Positions 1 to 11,779 of a DNA stretch of 64,000 nt are shown piece after piece. Position 1 is the first letter of the stretch. Each line of letters starts with the position of its first letter. The notes below the pieces were generated by a model. That model was not told where the DNA came from and did no database searches. It saw only the letters and a list, made by a program, of their open reading frames with translations. Origin of the DNA: Timema cristinae (Eukaryota > Arthropoda > Insecta > Phasmatodea > Timematidae); the NCBI GenBank assembly GCA_039000515.1, contig JBCFYV010000012.1, positions 44,485,535 through 44,549,534 of the forward strand, in the 5' to 3' direction. A program made the position numbers and the translations under genes.

Positions 1-650
1 GTCCCTTCTCCTTCACCTGCTCCTCCAGGACAGACCCCCGACCGCTCGTCCTTCGTCTCCACCAGGACTCTGCCCCTTCCAATCTTCCAGACGTTGCGGA
101 CCTTTATGCCCGCAGCCCCAGGGTTAACCGAACTCAGCAGCTTCTCCTTGGTCTGCTGACTCATCTGGGTCGAATCCCTGTCCTCCGGGAAGAACAGAAT
201 TACCTTGGGTCTCTCCACGATTTTACCGGTTCTCTCGGTCAACTTGGGTGTCCTCTGGGACCTTGGGGCTGCCGGTCCACGCTGCACTTCCGCCTTCGTG
301 GCGTAGCTCCCTCCGGCAACCTCCATCGGCTCTTCGCACTCCTTCCCCACAGCAGCCCTGAAAACAGAAATCAGGTTCCCCCCACACTCCCTCAACAACC
401 CCATTACCTCCTCTCTCATTTCTTCCCTTCCCTTGAGACGACCCTTCAGGAAGGCCACCTCTTCCACGAAGGACTTCATGCAGCCTCCGATCTCTACCAA
501 GTTGGCCTGGAGGGTCTCCGCCTGCGCAATGGTGACCGCCCTCTTCGATTTCACAATGGAAGCGAACAGTCTCTCCAAATCGGCCACGCACCGCTGGCCC
601 TTGGAACCAGCAGAGATTCCACCAGTCTTCCTCCTCGAAACAGCCTCCAT
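1..650 (-). pseudogene. LINE ORF1 (Gag-like), 5' part, cut by window edge
   Basis: Reading the minus strand from the ATG at 650-648 gives an open frame of about 205 codons running off the left edge. It starts MEAVSRRKTGG, continues with a charged, probably coiled-coil segment (AETLQANLVEIGG, VAFLKGRLKGREEMREEV), and then a PKVILFFPEDRD...KVRNVWKIGRGRVLVET segment. That layout resembles the ORF1 (RNA-binding Gag-like protein) of R1/LOA/I-type non-LTR retrotransposons, which coats element RNA and escorts it to the nucleus. The zinc knuckles expected at the C-terminus would lie outside the window. The frame breaks at a run of five C at 35-39 (plus strand); a +1 frame continues as VLEEQVKEKG, so one base appears to have been gained. 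Family assignment is by general resemblance, not a search. Confidence 0.6.
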
Positions 651-2450
651 CTCCCCTTGTCGTTGCTGACGCTCCTCTTTCTGCTACTGCTGAGCACCTC
701 CACGCTCAGCCCCGCGGTGGTGTCCCGAGCACGAAGGTCAATGGAGGAAAGTCCAGACGATCCAGCCGGACAACTGGGGAGGCCTTTCCCCCAACCGGCG
801 TCCCGAACGGTGGCGTCTCCAACCCCTTGGCATGCCTTAGAATACATTACTAGGCTCAAAGGGCACTGAAAGAACACAACAAGAGAAACAGCAGTAAAAG
901 ATTCCAAAAACCATCCTGACAGGAGCCAGACAACACCCAATCACAATAGCAATAGCCCTACTTAATCAATAGAACACCTAAGTTCTATGATCCCCTAACA
1001 ACAGACACAAGAGAAAATTTCTAAGTTCCAAAAAATGCAAAAATTAATATAACTCAGCTAAATCTTATCCAATTTTAACAAATCTTACTTTATAGCACTC
1101 CTACAGTCAAACTACTACTTTAATTTAAATACCAAAAACCCCTAAGGTCACTAATTTAAACAGATACCTCTATGAGCCTTAAAAAAAACAGAAAAAAAAG
1201 TTAAAAGTCCTGAAAAAAACAAGATACAGCCTATCTCAGAAACTAACTAAACAAATTCAACAAATCCTACTTTAAAAGACGCACAGAAACTGCTTACAGC
1301 TTTAGTCTATTGACTTAACCCTCAATTCCTAACAGAAAAACCTAATATCCAACAGTTCCCATCAGTAAACACAAGAAAAATCTAAGTCCAAGATCTCACA
1401 AACAATGGTTATATCTCTAAAAATATCTAATCAATACTAACAATTTTTACTTATAAACACTCCTGCTACCTTCCTACGACTTTAATTTAAATGGACAAAC
1501 CCTCTAAGAATAACTAAAAAAGAATTTTGAACACATACCTTTTGAAGTGGCTGAAAACAATAAAAGTTAATAGTCCAACAACAACTAAAAGCATACCTAT
1601 CTCAGCTAATAATTATTCAAATCTAACAATTCCTACACTAAAACCTTCCAAAGAGCAATATGTAGCTTTAATCTAAGTAAAAAACCTCTCTAAAACCTAA
1701 TATAACTGACAGTTACCTAAACTACCTCTGAAGTGGCCTAAAAAGTTAAAGTCCAAAATACGTAATTATTGAAATAACTCTTAAACTAACCAAAATAACT
1801 CACTGAAACTTACACAAACCTTCTTAATATCATTATCTAACTTCTAAACTAACCAGTAACCCCTAACTATACAATAAATTTAAATTTTATTCAAAACAAC
1901 CCAAAACTCAGAAATTTACCAAACACTCTTGTATTTTAAACCCAAATTACTCAGAGAAATCCCTATTGAAAACCTAATGAAATTTTAGCCCTCTACAGAA
2001 TATTCCCTCAGCTACCTATTAATACATAAATCAAACCCTAACTCAATCCCTAAATCTTTAAATTTAAATACAAAGTTTGATTTACTTTCAAAAAATCCTA
2101 AATCCGGCAGCCACTGAAAAACACAATCTAATCACAAATACCACGAAACGATGCACTCGAAACACTTTTCACTATTATTTATGGAGTAGAAGACCCCCTA
2201 ACAACAAAATTAGCCCTTAATTCCACAAAAACAGACAAATTTCACAAATTTACAACGACTGGCGTGCGATTAAAGATGGCGGTTAGCAGAAAATGTCCTA
2301 AGTTCCCTAATTTACTATTTATTCGGTCAGAAGAACACGAATCAAACCAAATTTTTACCTGAACCTTACTGCACCCTATTAATTAATATAAATCACAATT
2401 GATATCACAAAAAAGCAGATTAGCGCTGAAAAGCACTGATTAAAACCGGA
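651..2450. other. G-poor, A/C-rich stretch; possible LINE 5' region
   Basis: No credible coding frame. The plus strand is visibly poor in G and rich in A and C from about 940 to 2400, so the minus strand is G/T-rich. Phrases such as CTAAGTTC, AACCTAA and AAATCTAA recur without strict period. It lies directly upstream of the minus-strand LINE ORF1, so it could be the 5' untranslated region or flank of that element. A YY1/Pho-like motif, AAAGATGGCGG, sits near 2273-2283. Its role is not known. Confidence 0.35.
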
Positions 2451-2701
2451 GCAAGAAGTACAGCATACACCTGGTAACTGAGCTTGCAAGAACGGCCTTT
2501 AAACGGAAAAAACAAAAAGGGTGATAAACACAGAAATATAGAAAAGGAGAGAGACGGACGAAGGTGGGGGGAAGGTAAAAAGACGCAGGAAGAGCCACTT
2601 TCGGGGAGGGGGGATACATGGTTCCTTGGACTGCCACTAGTCTTCTCTGACGGGAAGTGGGTCACTGGGTCGATTTCAATCTACACTTCTTTCTTCGTCA
2701 G

Positions 2702-2921
2702 GTGTAGTTATGATAGCACGTGTGGCTGCAGTAGACCTCCATCATGTGGCGAACAAATCCAAGAACATCTTGAAATGGTGAGTAGATACTAAAGAATCTT
2801 CTATTTAAATATATCTGGTTTGATTACATTCTTTAGGCTCAGTTATTATTTTTATGAGAATTTGTGATATAGACGTCCTTTTACTATTTTTTCTTGTAGG
2901 CAACATAGTAAATATATGTAA
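2702..2921 (+). other. Candidate exon pair of an unrecognised plus-strand gene
   Basis: A 76-nt block (2702-2777) is bounded by a good acceptor (pyrimidine tract then CAG at 2699-2701) and a strong donor (ATG|GTGAGT at 2778). One frame reads VVMIARVAAVDLHHVANKSK followed by NILK, which looks protein-like. A second acceptor (TTTTTTCTTGTAG, ending 2899) would join in phase to give WQHSKYM and a stop at 2919-2921. A possible poly(A) signal AATAAA lies near 3105. The block is short, the upstream exon is not identified, and I do not recognise the peptide, so this is a splice-signal-based guess. Confidence 0.3.
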
Positions 2922-3349
2922 ATTTATCCAACATGATCCAATGGCATAAGGTATGCACTAAGGTTTTTATTCATAAATATGATAATGTTAATCCTCTTCT
3001 TTGATATTTGCTACAGTATTTATCAAAAGGCAATATTTTTTGAACGACAACGTGTTTCAATTTAGGGAGACACGTGATTTTATCTTGCTGCATCTAGTCA
3101 GGAAAAATAAACTTTGAAGTAGATTACATTTAAATATGTTAATATTACTTCTTTCTTTCTTTCTTTTCTATTGTCGGAAATTATCAAAATATTGATATTT
3201 AATTGTAGATGTCCAATCTGGCTGATTGCTACAAGTTAACCCTTTGCTTTACTTTGATTAGCGTGGCGAGTTGTATGCTCTCAAAAAAGTATGTTGACCA
3301 ATGTTTGTCAAAGACAATAATAAGCACCTGATTACGACATAGTATAAAC

Positions 3350-3440
3350 CAGGGATGGGAAAACTACGGATGTGGGCCAAATACATTGCGAACTTAGTCT
3401 CAATCTGGCCCATGGAATAAATAATTTAAATGGATTGAAT
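3350..3440 (+). mobile_element. Possible hAT-type terminal fragment
   Basis: CAGGGATGGGAAAACTACGG followed by GTGGGCCAAAT resembles the common 5' end of hAT-type elements. No matching 3' end or target duplication was found nearby, so it is probably an orphan terminus. Confidence 0.25.
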
Positions 3441-3897
3441 TGTGAAGCAGAATAGATTAAACACACCTAAACTTGATTTTGATATAACCATGCCAAAATA
3501 AACATTTCCAATCTTATAGCCCGAAAATAAATGGTGATATATTCATCCTTATATTCATGCGAATAAGTGTTTTCAACCATGAAACTTAGGAAAGGTGATC
3601 TTAGAAACCGACTCACTGATGAGTATCTGCATTCACTTCCTCACAATTTAACCTAAATTATTAAAATATGCTGGAAGCTAGTTCACAGTTACACTCATCT
3701 CACGCCCCATCAATTCTTCTGAGTGAAGTTAAAACCTACTAAGCCACTACGTTATTTAAGATTGTTTTGCATTGTCCATGTATTTAAACGTTTTAATGCC
3801 AGTCTATTATGCATGTTTGTCATAACATTTAAAATTAATTTTGAAGAACTATTGTAACCTTTTTACAACATGGTCAAGAAGAAGTCGTAACACTCAC

Positions 3898-4250
3898 CAA
3901 GCCAGCCCCAGTTGACTCGTTCCGACTCGTCCACAATAAACCGAGATGCACTTCAGCACAAAATCCGCGTTCAACTGAACTGTAGTTCGAGGCTCACCGC
4001 TGGCTGTGTCGAAAGAGCTCCCCCCTCTTCTTCGCCCCAGAGAACAAGAGACAAGTGAGCTGCGTGCGCATTCAGAGAAAATTCCATGGACTATATTTGT
4101 GCGTGTGACCAATGCCCGCAGTTCTCGAGATTCTTCTCGAACATCCCCCCACCCCCTTATCACTCCGCGCCCTGAGAACAACTGATTTTCACAGTGTATA
4201 TAATGGTTGAAACCCAGTGTAGGGACACACATTGCACTCTGGCCTTTCAA
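3898..4250 (-). promoter_or_regulatory. Candidate minus-strand promoter and first exon
   Basis: The segment is GC-richer than its surroundings. On the minus strand a TATATA box (4202-4197) is followed at about the usual distance by CTCAGG, whose A at 4173 would be a plausible start site. A strong donor, CTTG|GTGAGTG, ends the segment at 3898. An open frame of 118 codons covers the region but its start lies upstream of the inferred transcription start, so it is not taken as the product. No downstream exon was recognised. Inference from signals only. Confidence 0.3.
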
Positions 4251-4259
4251 GGTAAATAG

Positions 4260-5194
4260 CCTAATTTATACAGGCTGGACGCTATTTTCTAAATTCATTA
4301 TGGCTGTAAACTTCTATCTTTCAAAATTCCATTTATATTTTTACGAATAATGTTTTATTTCAACGATCTGTTACGTCAGCCCTTAATGCGATCTTATACT
4401 AAAAGAATCGTTGGTCTCCATTAATATTTTCGTATCTTTAATGTTTGCAATTAATTTAATTTTACCGCCTTGTTTTCTACCAAGGTTGGGTAAATGTGGG
4501 GCCGCGAGCTGGCCAGTGCTTATATCTACTGTAGGCATCCTGATTGTTATTAAATGGATTAGGTTTTCTTACTAATGTTGGACTTTATATTATGTCAAAT
4601 ATTAGATTAATGTCGGTGTCTTCATTTAGGTTAGGGACTTGAGCCTTTGACTCGCTAAATGTTTCAGGCCTTGAACAGGCATTGTTATAGTGCCCTTCAG
4701 GCCCTGGCGGTGTCCATTGTGCCTTATAGCCCTTCAGGCTTATCCTTATTGCTATTGCTCATAAGCACCGCTCCCTCGTTGAGTAGTACTATGTTTTTTG
4801 AAAATAAATTTATAACTCTCTTGTGCTTACCTCTGTGTGTTATTTGTGTGGGGATAATATTGGGGGTAGGTCACACTATCAAAGAATAAAAGTCCTTGTG
4901 GTTCAAAATTTTGTTTTTATTTGGCATTCCTCTAAGTAAGTTTGCACATCCCTGGTATAGAGACTGCAGAGATTTATAGCAGGGCTCGCAAGCTCACGGC
5001 CTATGGTTCAAATTCAACCAGCCAGCCCACTTGTCTTCGACATTTTTATATTACCATCCAGCTCACAGTCATTTACTCGAGTTTATTTCAATTTACTCAA
5101 GTTTATTTCTTGTTGCTTCAACACAAGAGTCCACAGTTACAGCTTTAAGCCTCGCTTATATTTTAACATAACATGTTGGAAAACACGATCCCAA
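4260..5194. other. AT-rich stretch without a recognisable gene
   Basis: Short open frames only (for example near 4659-4889), without recognisable domains or splice structure. A weak tRNA-like B-box phrase (GGTTCAAATTC) near 5004 may be a worn SINE head. Confidence 0.4.
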
Positions 5195-6600
5195 TAAATG
5201 GTATGGCACTCCGCACGGACTTTCTCGCTCTATTGTTTAAAAATTGAGATATTTACTCAAAGCTCGTAATATATAAGAAACGAAATAATATACACTAGCA
5301 AACCCAAGCAAAAATTGCACTATAGTTATGTAAATATTTTTTAATTCTTGGTTTAAATTTTATAAATGAATTTTTAAAGAATTAATGACCTCATTTGTAT
5401 GTTTGGACCAATAAAAAAAGATCAATATTGTGTCCACAAGGGTCAAAACTTTGTATCAAAATTTCAAATTCCTGTTAACATTTTCGACATTTTATTAGGT
5501 GTTGCACATCTTCAGGTCATAGCATTGCTATTCAATTCTTCATTTATAAATTTTGACCAATAAAAAAGTAAATATTGACTATTGAGTCTAAAATGGAGAT
5601 AGATCTTTGTTGTACAAACATTTACACTAAGAGGTTTAAGGAAAAATAACATAAAATTTTGATAGACTTACTTAGGTTATATTTAACTACTCTGTGGCAT
5701 TGGAGAATTATTATTTTAAGACTTAAGTAGTATCTCTTTACAACTAAAGCTCACAAAATTGTATTAAATTATTTGCGAATATCTCAGAAACCATTGGTTT
5801 TATAAAAATATATTTCAAAAAAAGTGTATTATTTTAATAATACCACAATTCTGAAATGATAAGTTATTTAAAATCTCAAATAGTTGCTCAGGTACGGAAA
5901 TTTCAACTTCTGTAAATTACCCTAAAAGTCATCTTCATAGGAAAATGAAAATATCCGTTTAATTTGTAATCTTAATCAACGCCTAGATATAAATTTTAAT
6001 CAAAATCGTTGTAGCCAATTTAGAGAAAATCGATTTTGTCTCTTTTCGCCCTTAACTAAATTACTCTTAATTATAGGGTTAAACAGACACACAGGCATAC
6101 GGTATTGCAAAATCCACTTTTTAGGGTTCGGGGGAGGGGGGTCATGGACGTTGACATCCATCAACATTTCGGCTTGGATTTGTTTTTATGGTCACAATGC
6201 TTTACCTTTAGTGTTCGAAAAGATTATATATATATATATATATATATTTGCGTATAGCTTGAAAGTTATTGGTTTTATAAAAATATAATTCAAGTAAAAG
6301 ATTTGTATTATAAATATCCCTACATATTTGCAATGATAAGTAATTTAATATCTTAGATAGTTACGGATATATGATAAAAAAACAGAATTTACGCATTTGA
6401 CCGGCACCCTTAAATTCATTTTGCCGAACTATTGAGAGTAGCCATTTTGTTTGGAATATTTATAAATGTTTAGATATTAAATTCGTGAAAGTAGATCTTA
6501 CTCTCAAATACAATTTTTTCTGTTAAAATTAATCTGCTTTTGTGTTGATTTGTATTTACAAAATTTTAAAAAAAACTGATTTTAGTGGTCTACGCAAACA
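5195..6600 (+). repeat. Large unclassified repeat, copy 1
   Basis: Shares long stretches, in the same order and orientation, with 31818-33380, and with the inverse of 43180-44140. Shared landmarks include GTTGCACATCTTCAGGTCAT, the phrase ACGTTGACATCCATCAACAT and the recurring 'ATCTCAGAAAC...ATTG...TTTTATAAAAATATA' module. The module occurs twice within the copy (near 5785 and 6255), so the element is itself built from degenerate tandem halves. A short TA run lies at 6224-6248. No coding capacity is visible; the class is unknown. Confidence 0.6.
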
Positions 6601-6674
6601 TATGGATAAATGTAAGTTTATTTTTGTTGTATATTTATTTTGAGTATTTTATATTAAAATGGTCAAAGAGCCAG

Positions 6675-6903
6675 TAAACACCCACACTGGTGAGAGTGTA
6701 GATTAAACATCAACCTCGTCTATTCTAGTTTTCTAGCTTTACGGTGATGGAGAGATTGGGATTCGCTTCCCAGCCAGGTGTTCTGAGGATGTTTTTCACC
6801 AAATTTTACCCACTAGGAACATTTTCTGTAAATAATACCAGCCTCATCACTTGCACACACGTGTAATTAAAATTATTAGTATGGTCCGGAGGTAGTAAAT
6901 GGA
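6675..6903 (+). mobile_element. tRNA-derived SINE, degenerate head family D
   Basis: A tRNA-like head (CACACTGGTGAGAGTGTAGAT) is followed by the usual SINE body ('CAGCCAGGTGTTCTGAGG', 'TTTTTCACCAAATTTTACCC') and a worn tail ending GGTAGTAAAT. The order of modules matches the better SINE copies in the window, but divergence is high. Confidence 0.45.
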
Positions 6904-8150
6904 AATATAATATAATAAATTAAAGACTTTTCTACAAAATCTGGTTCTTCGACTAACTTGATTTTGAGACCACTAATATAGTGTGAATGAACGTAATTAC
7001 TTTAGTTTATAGTCAATTACAATTAGAGAAGATGTCAAATATATTAATGGGATTACAATCATTGTAGTATTATCATTTATAAAATTCCATTGGATATTTT
7101 CTAGAGTTCATTAATGATGTATTTTCACCGTGTAATGATTTTAAAATAAAATTAATGCTTCCATAATATGTTTCAATTTTCTTATTTTCAAATGAGGGCG
7201 CAATACAAATTAACGCAAAGGATTATATTTACATTAGTTTTGAATGTAGAGATGATCTAATGAGAAGAGGACAGCAGGGATAATTGTTGTGTAAAGGTGT
7301 AGGAGATCTACTACAGTGGACTTACGACTTCTATGGTTTTCGATGACAGCTAGCAGAAGCTAGCAGATGGTATCAGTAACGCCAACATTGTCTAAAAGTA
7401 ACTTTTGTCACCATATTTGGAAATAATAATTATTTACTAATTACTACTATTATTATTACTAAAAATACTATCAATCACTATTAACAATACTTCTCCAAAG
7501 ATTACAGTATAATTTTAATTTTCATAAACAAAATTAAGAAAAAAAAGTCTAGTGATTTCATTTTAGTTTTTCTTTTAACTCTTGTGGTAATAACAGGTTA
7601 AATAGAGCCTGAAATTTTACATTTAATGGTATTATATTCAGTTATTAATATTTTTATAGGTGCCTTCGCATATCTTTAACGTAAATAAATGGTTTGTGAT
7701 AATAAATAGAAAAAACATTCAAAATGTTTGTGAAATAATATAAATTTTGCTGTTTGTAAACATGTGAATTAACACTGCTGCTTCATAACTCTCAACGGTT
7801 CTCTTTTTTCTACGTCATAAACCAGCATATTTTACTCAGTGGCCATATTTGTTTTCACCAATAAGCCCACTTTTAACGTTCTCTTGCTTTTAATAATTAA
7901 TTTGAATTAAATAGCAAAAGAAAACTTCATTATTAATCAACTAACAAAACGGTTATTCTCATAACCAAAATCTAACCATTTTAAAATAGAGTATAACATT
8001 GAATTATCGTTTAAATTAAATTCAATAAAACCACGTGCTGAATCAACAAGTTTAAGAACAAAATATTTTATATTTGAGTACTATTGATTTGTATTTAGGC
8101 GTGTCTATGCTACCCGTTAATAATTTTATTACAAATTTGAATAGTACAGT
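6904..8150. other. AT-rich intergenic sequence
   Basis: No coding frame or recognisable element. A short direct duplication AGCTAGCAG/AGCTAGCAG lies near 7350. The 3' part (after about 8100) leads into the 5' untranslated exon of the spliced gene that follows. Confidence 0.4.
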
Positions 8151-8509
8151 GTCTTTTTTGAATGTTAATTCGGCTAGTTAGTAATCTGTGTCTTCTTTTG
8201 GAATATTATTTCGGTGTGTGAACGTGTTATCCTCGGAAAATAAACTGTTTTTTGATGATCTTTGAATAATTATTTATCTAATATAACATTAAAGCGTGTG
8301 ATAAAATAAAATAGCGAGTGTTTCTCACTAAATATTCGAAAATTTAAGTCTATCAACACTATAAAATAAATCTTTTAACCCCAAGATTGTGTTGTGTTGC
8401 CATCTAGGCTAAACATCAAGTTTTAAAATTTTTATATTCCAAAAAAATCTGTGAAGTGAAATAAAAATACTTGCGAGTCTTTCTCCAGTGTTGATTAAAT
8501 AAATACCAG
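8150..8509 (+). other. Candidate 5' untranslated exon of the spliced gene
   Basis: The sequence ends AAATACCAG|GTAAGACT, an almost ideal splice donor with the exon ending at 8509. It lies upstream of the coding exon that begins after a strong acceptor at 9196. No long frame is present, which suits a noncoding leader. The transcription start is not visible; 8150 is a nominal bound. Confidence 0.45.
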
Positions 8510-8553
8510 GTAAGACTTCAAGTTATAAGTTATTGTATTTTATTAGAGACTTT

Positions 8554-9058
8554 GTTACAACTGTTTAAGAGGAGTGAATCTGAATTATATGTTTGTCAAT
8601 TAGGATAGCTTTTAATTTGTCATTGTCATTTATTTTATAGGCCTAAACATATTTTCTAGAATATTGATAGATATTTACTTTGTTAACATATTTTAAGAGG
8701 AGTGAATCTGAATTAGATGTTTGTCAATTAGGATAGCTTTTGATTTGTCATTGTCATTTATTTTATAGGCCTAAACATATTTTCTAGAATATTGATAGAT
8801 ATTGATTTTGTTACAACTTTTTAAGAGGAGGGAATCTGAATTAGATGTTTGTCAATTAGGATAGCTTTTGATTTGTCATTGTCATTTATTTTATAGGCCT
8901 AAACATATTTTCTAGAATATTGATAGATATTGATTTTGTTACAACTTTTTAAGAGGAGGGAATCTGAATTAGATGTTTGTTAATTAGGATAGCTTTTGAT
9001 TTGTCATTGTCATTTATTTTATAGGCCTAAACATATTTTCTAGGATATTGATTTTTGT
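8554..9058 (+). repeat. 128-bp tandem repeat, about four copies, in the 5'UTR intron
   Basis: The phrase AAGAGG(A/G)GTGAATCTGAATT recurs at 8567, 8695, 8823 and 8951, exactly 128 bp apart. The unit contains GTTTGTCAATTAGGATAGCT and TTTTATAGGCCTAAACATAT. Copies differ by only a few bases, so the array is young. It fills most of the intron between the leader donor at 8510 and the acceptor at 9196. Confidence 0.9.
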
Positions 9059-9197
9059 TTATTAAATTATTTAAAGTAATTATAAATAGGCCTACATATT
9101 AAAACAATATAATATAGCATATTGTAAAGGCGAGTACAAGCCTGAGGTTGTGTAAAACTTTGGTTAAGTTATTAATCTGTCTTTTTTTCCCCGCAGC

Positions 9198-10473
9198 ATG
9201 AGTCTGTCCAAACCCAGGGAAACACCTATGGAGGAGGGGCAAAGCTGTTCCAGGAAGAAGAGAGACACATGCACACATCAGAAACAAGAGGACATCATCA
9301 ACGTTGCAGCTTTAATTAGACAAGTGATGATGGACGACTTCGATTCATTCAACGTGGCAGAAAAAACAGCAAGCTACTTGAAACTCAGTGTTGACACTGT
9401 GAGATGGTGAGGATAAAAAAAAGTTTTATTTACATAATTACAAGCTACATATCTATGGAGTCACTTGTAGTGAAAATTATAAGGATATTGTACACAAACT
9501 ATCACTTATAAATATTTTTTTCTCCATAAACAGAATGTTCCTACTCTCTCAGATTTATTTAAATTATTAAAAAATGTAGGCACATCAATTATTAAAAAGA
9601 GGGGGGTTTTTTGCTCGTCTCGCTCTTTTTAAGGCATCTTGATTAGATAGAATGTCATAGTTATTTGCAATTTCCAAACCTGATAAATATCTATTTAATA
9701 GGCTGTTATTTGATTCGCCATCAACTTGGGTAAATAATTATAACTATAATATATTTTGAAATAGTGATGTTACAAAGATAAAAGTTTTAAATAAACAATA
9801 CTTTGTGTCACCTTATCAATATAGGCCCACAAAATGATTTCTTGTTTTTTTTTAGTGGAATTACAATGTTAAACTATTCATTGAGCAATGTTTTATCTAA
9901 AAAAAAATCCCTTATTTGTACAATTTTTCGCACTCCCTCCCTTGTTGACAGGCTACTTTCTAATCTAATCCTTATTCAAGGGTACGCTACAAAATTACTT
10001 AACCGTTAAAAAAATCTGGGAGGAAGCCCTTGCTCAAGTTACCCCTGAGAGGTATAATTTTATAAAAGAATGCAATTTTTATTATTCTACCTAGCTCACT
10101 ATAATTACATATATGATGCTTAAAATTATCTAGCCATTGGGCCACCTCATTTTTGAAACATATATGATGCTTAGTTACAGACTTATACATATCTAATGTT
10201 ATCCATGCAAAAAAAAAGGTATGAGTGGGTTGTGTATAGAATCTTTACTATGGCTGTACATTCTAATGTTTCAGTTGGAGTAAGAATTTCGACCATTGCG
10301 AGAGACTTATCAAGGAAGATTGGGACAGGGAGATGAAAATGGATGCAAGTGAGACCCACCCACCTATCATCATTAACCTGGCTGAAGACAATGAAGAGGA
10401 CGATGACGAATATGATGATGTAGACGAAGTTCTTGCGAACCCCATTGGAAAACACTTGACTGAACCAAGATAA
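9198..10473 (+). CDS. Small two-coding-exon nuclear-type protein, 135 aa, HTH-like
   Basis: Coding exons are 9198-9406 and 10275-10473. The first follows an acceptor CCCCGCAG with the ATG one base into the exon; its donor is GAGATG|GTGAGG; the second exon follows AATGTTTCAG. Joining keeps frame across a split Cys codon and ends at TAA. The N-terminal 30 residues are basic and polar (SRKKRDTCTHQKQ). Residues about 32-75 (EDIINVAALIRQVMMDDFDS then NVAEKTASYLKLSVDTVRCW) read like a helix-turn-helix, as in regulatory proteins or domesticated transposase DNA-binding domains. Residues about 105-125 are strongly acidic (AEDNEEDDDEYDDVDEV). AATAAA at 10791 could be its poly(A) signal. I do not recognise the family; a DNA-binding role is inferred. 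Further upstream exons are possible. Confidence 0.7.
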
Positions 10474-10790
10474 GGATTAGATTTTATAAATAACATAATA
10501 ATTATTAAATTCTTTAAAAACGTTGTAACAAGAACATTTTCTTAACTTTATTAACCACTTCTTAGGGAGATGCTAACCCACAAGTTCACTTTTATAGCAT
10601 AATTACAACACTGTAGATCATTAAGCTTTGTTTTTTTTCACTAATTTGTTGCATCAAAGTTTTGTTACTAAATTTTAATGTTTTATGTGAATTTTAGACT
10701 TGTCGTAAACCCATATTTTTATTCTATTTACGTTAATATAAATTTATTGAAAATTTTTATATATGACATTTTGTAGCTCATTAAAAGCAA

Positions 10791-10796
10791 AATAAA
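10791..10796 (+). terminator. Putative poly(A) signal AATAAA of the spliced gene
   Basis: First well-placed AATAAA after the stop at 10473, about 320 bases downstream. Placement only; the cleavage site is not determined. Confidence 0.4.
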
Positions 10797-10894
10797 ATCA
10801 ATCTTTTGGATATTAAAAGTCAATCAATCCATATACCAAGTTTTAACTTTATTACCACTCCTTACTTTAAATTACTTTAAAATGTTTTCTGATA

Positions 10895-10901
<7 letters not shown>

Positions 10902-10925
<24 letters not shown>

Positions 10926-11236
10926 CCATTATTATTATTATTATTATTATTATTAGCACAGCGTCTTACTACCCTTTCGGGCTCTACGCACTTACGTTAA
11001 TGTTTAAAGGAAGGGTGATTGTGAAATGAAATGGAGGACCTACAGTTTAACATGGGATCCGAACCACGGTGGAGGCCTGGCATTCCACCAATTCACAAGT
11101 TTTGATTAATACACATCTTGTCAGAGGTCAAGAAAGGGTTTGGCAATCAAATAAATTTGTGCTGCGACCGAGGAATGATCCCCGGACTCCCAGTAAAGAA
11201 GTCTGACACCTTAACCCTATAGCACCAGGTCACCAA
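10902..11236 (-). mobile_element. SINE family C, near full length
   Basis: On the minus strand it has a tRNA-like head (GGTGACCTGGTGCTATAGGG), a B-box region (CCGGGGATCATTCC), the family C body (GTGGTTCGGATCC, TGTAGGTCCTCCATTTCA) and the common tail (CGTAGAGCCCGAAAGGGTAG). The (ATT)n and (ATC)n run at 10902-10956 is its 3' simple-repeat tail. Confidence 0.75.
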
Positions 11237-11350
11237 CATGTTGTAATACTCTTAAAAATTTTTGATTGTTTTTTTTCTATGTGTAGTAATAGATATTCAG
11301 ATTTTTCACATTTATAATGTTAATAATATTAATAATATTAATACTAACCA

Positions 11351-11460
11351 AAAAAATTGGATTTTTTTTTATCATTTTCTAAATAATTTTTTATAAGAAA
11401 ATTGGATTTTTTTTATCATTTTCTGGATAATTTTTTATAAGAAAATTGGATTTTTTTAAA
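11351..11460 (+). repeat. 45-bp tandem repeat, about 2.3 copies
   Basis: The phrase ATTGGATTTTTTTT...TCATTTTCT...AATTTTTTATAAG recurs with starts near 11356, 11401 and 11445. It is very AT-rich. Confidence 0.7.
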
Positions 11461-11779
11461 TAAAACTTATTTATTTATTACAATAAAAACTTATATGGGA
11501 TTAAATTCTATTTAGAAAAAAATTATATTCTTGAAAAAATTAATAATTAATATTAGGCCATCTACATATATATAGAAATATATAGAAAATAAAAGTCATA
11601 TAAGTTTCTTGTTGAGACCTAAAATTTGACTGTCAGAAGTGACAGCTGCTAAACACATGTTTTTGCAGATCATATGGTTCGGCGGAGGGATACATAATTT
11701 GGTCTAGTTACTTTTCAGAGCTGTCAGATATCAGCTGTGAGCTGTCAGTCAGCACCAAAGAAGTGCTGTGGGACCTATA

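Noticed and set aside
223..940. Alternative minus frames of 122 and 129 codons
   Set aside because: Overlapped in another frame by the LINE ORF1 reading with recognisable Gag-like segments.
3894..4250. 118-codon minus frame as a protein
   Set aside because: Its start would lie upstream of the inferred promoter start site and it resembles no family; the region fits a promoter/leader better.
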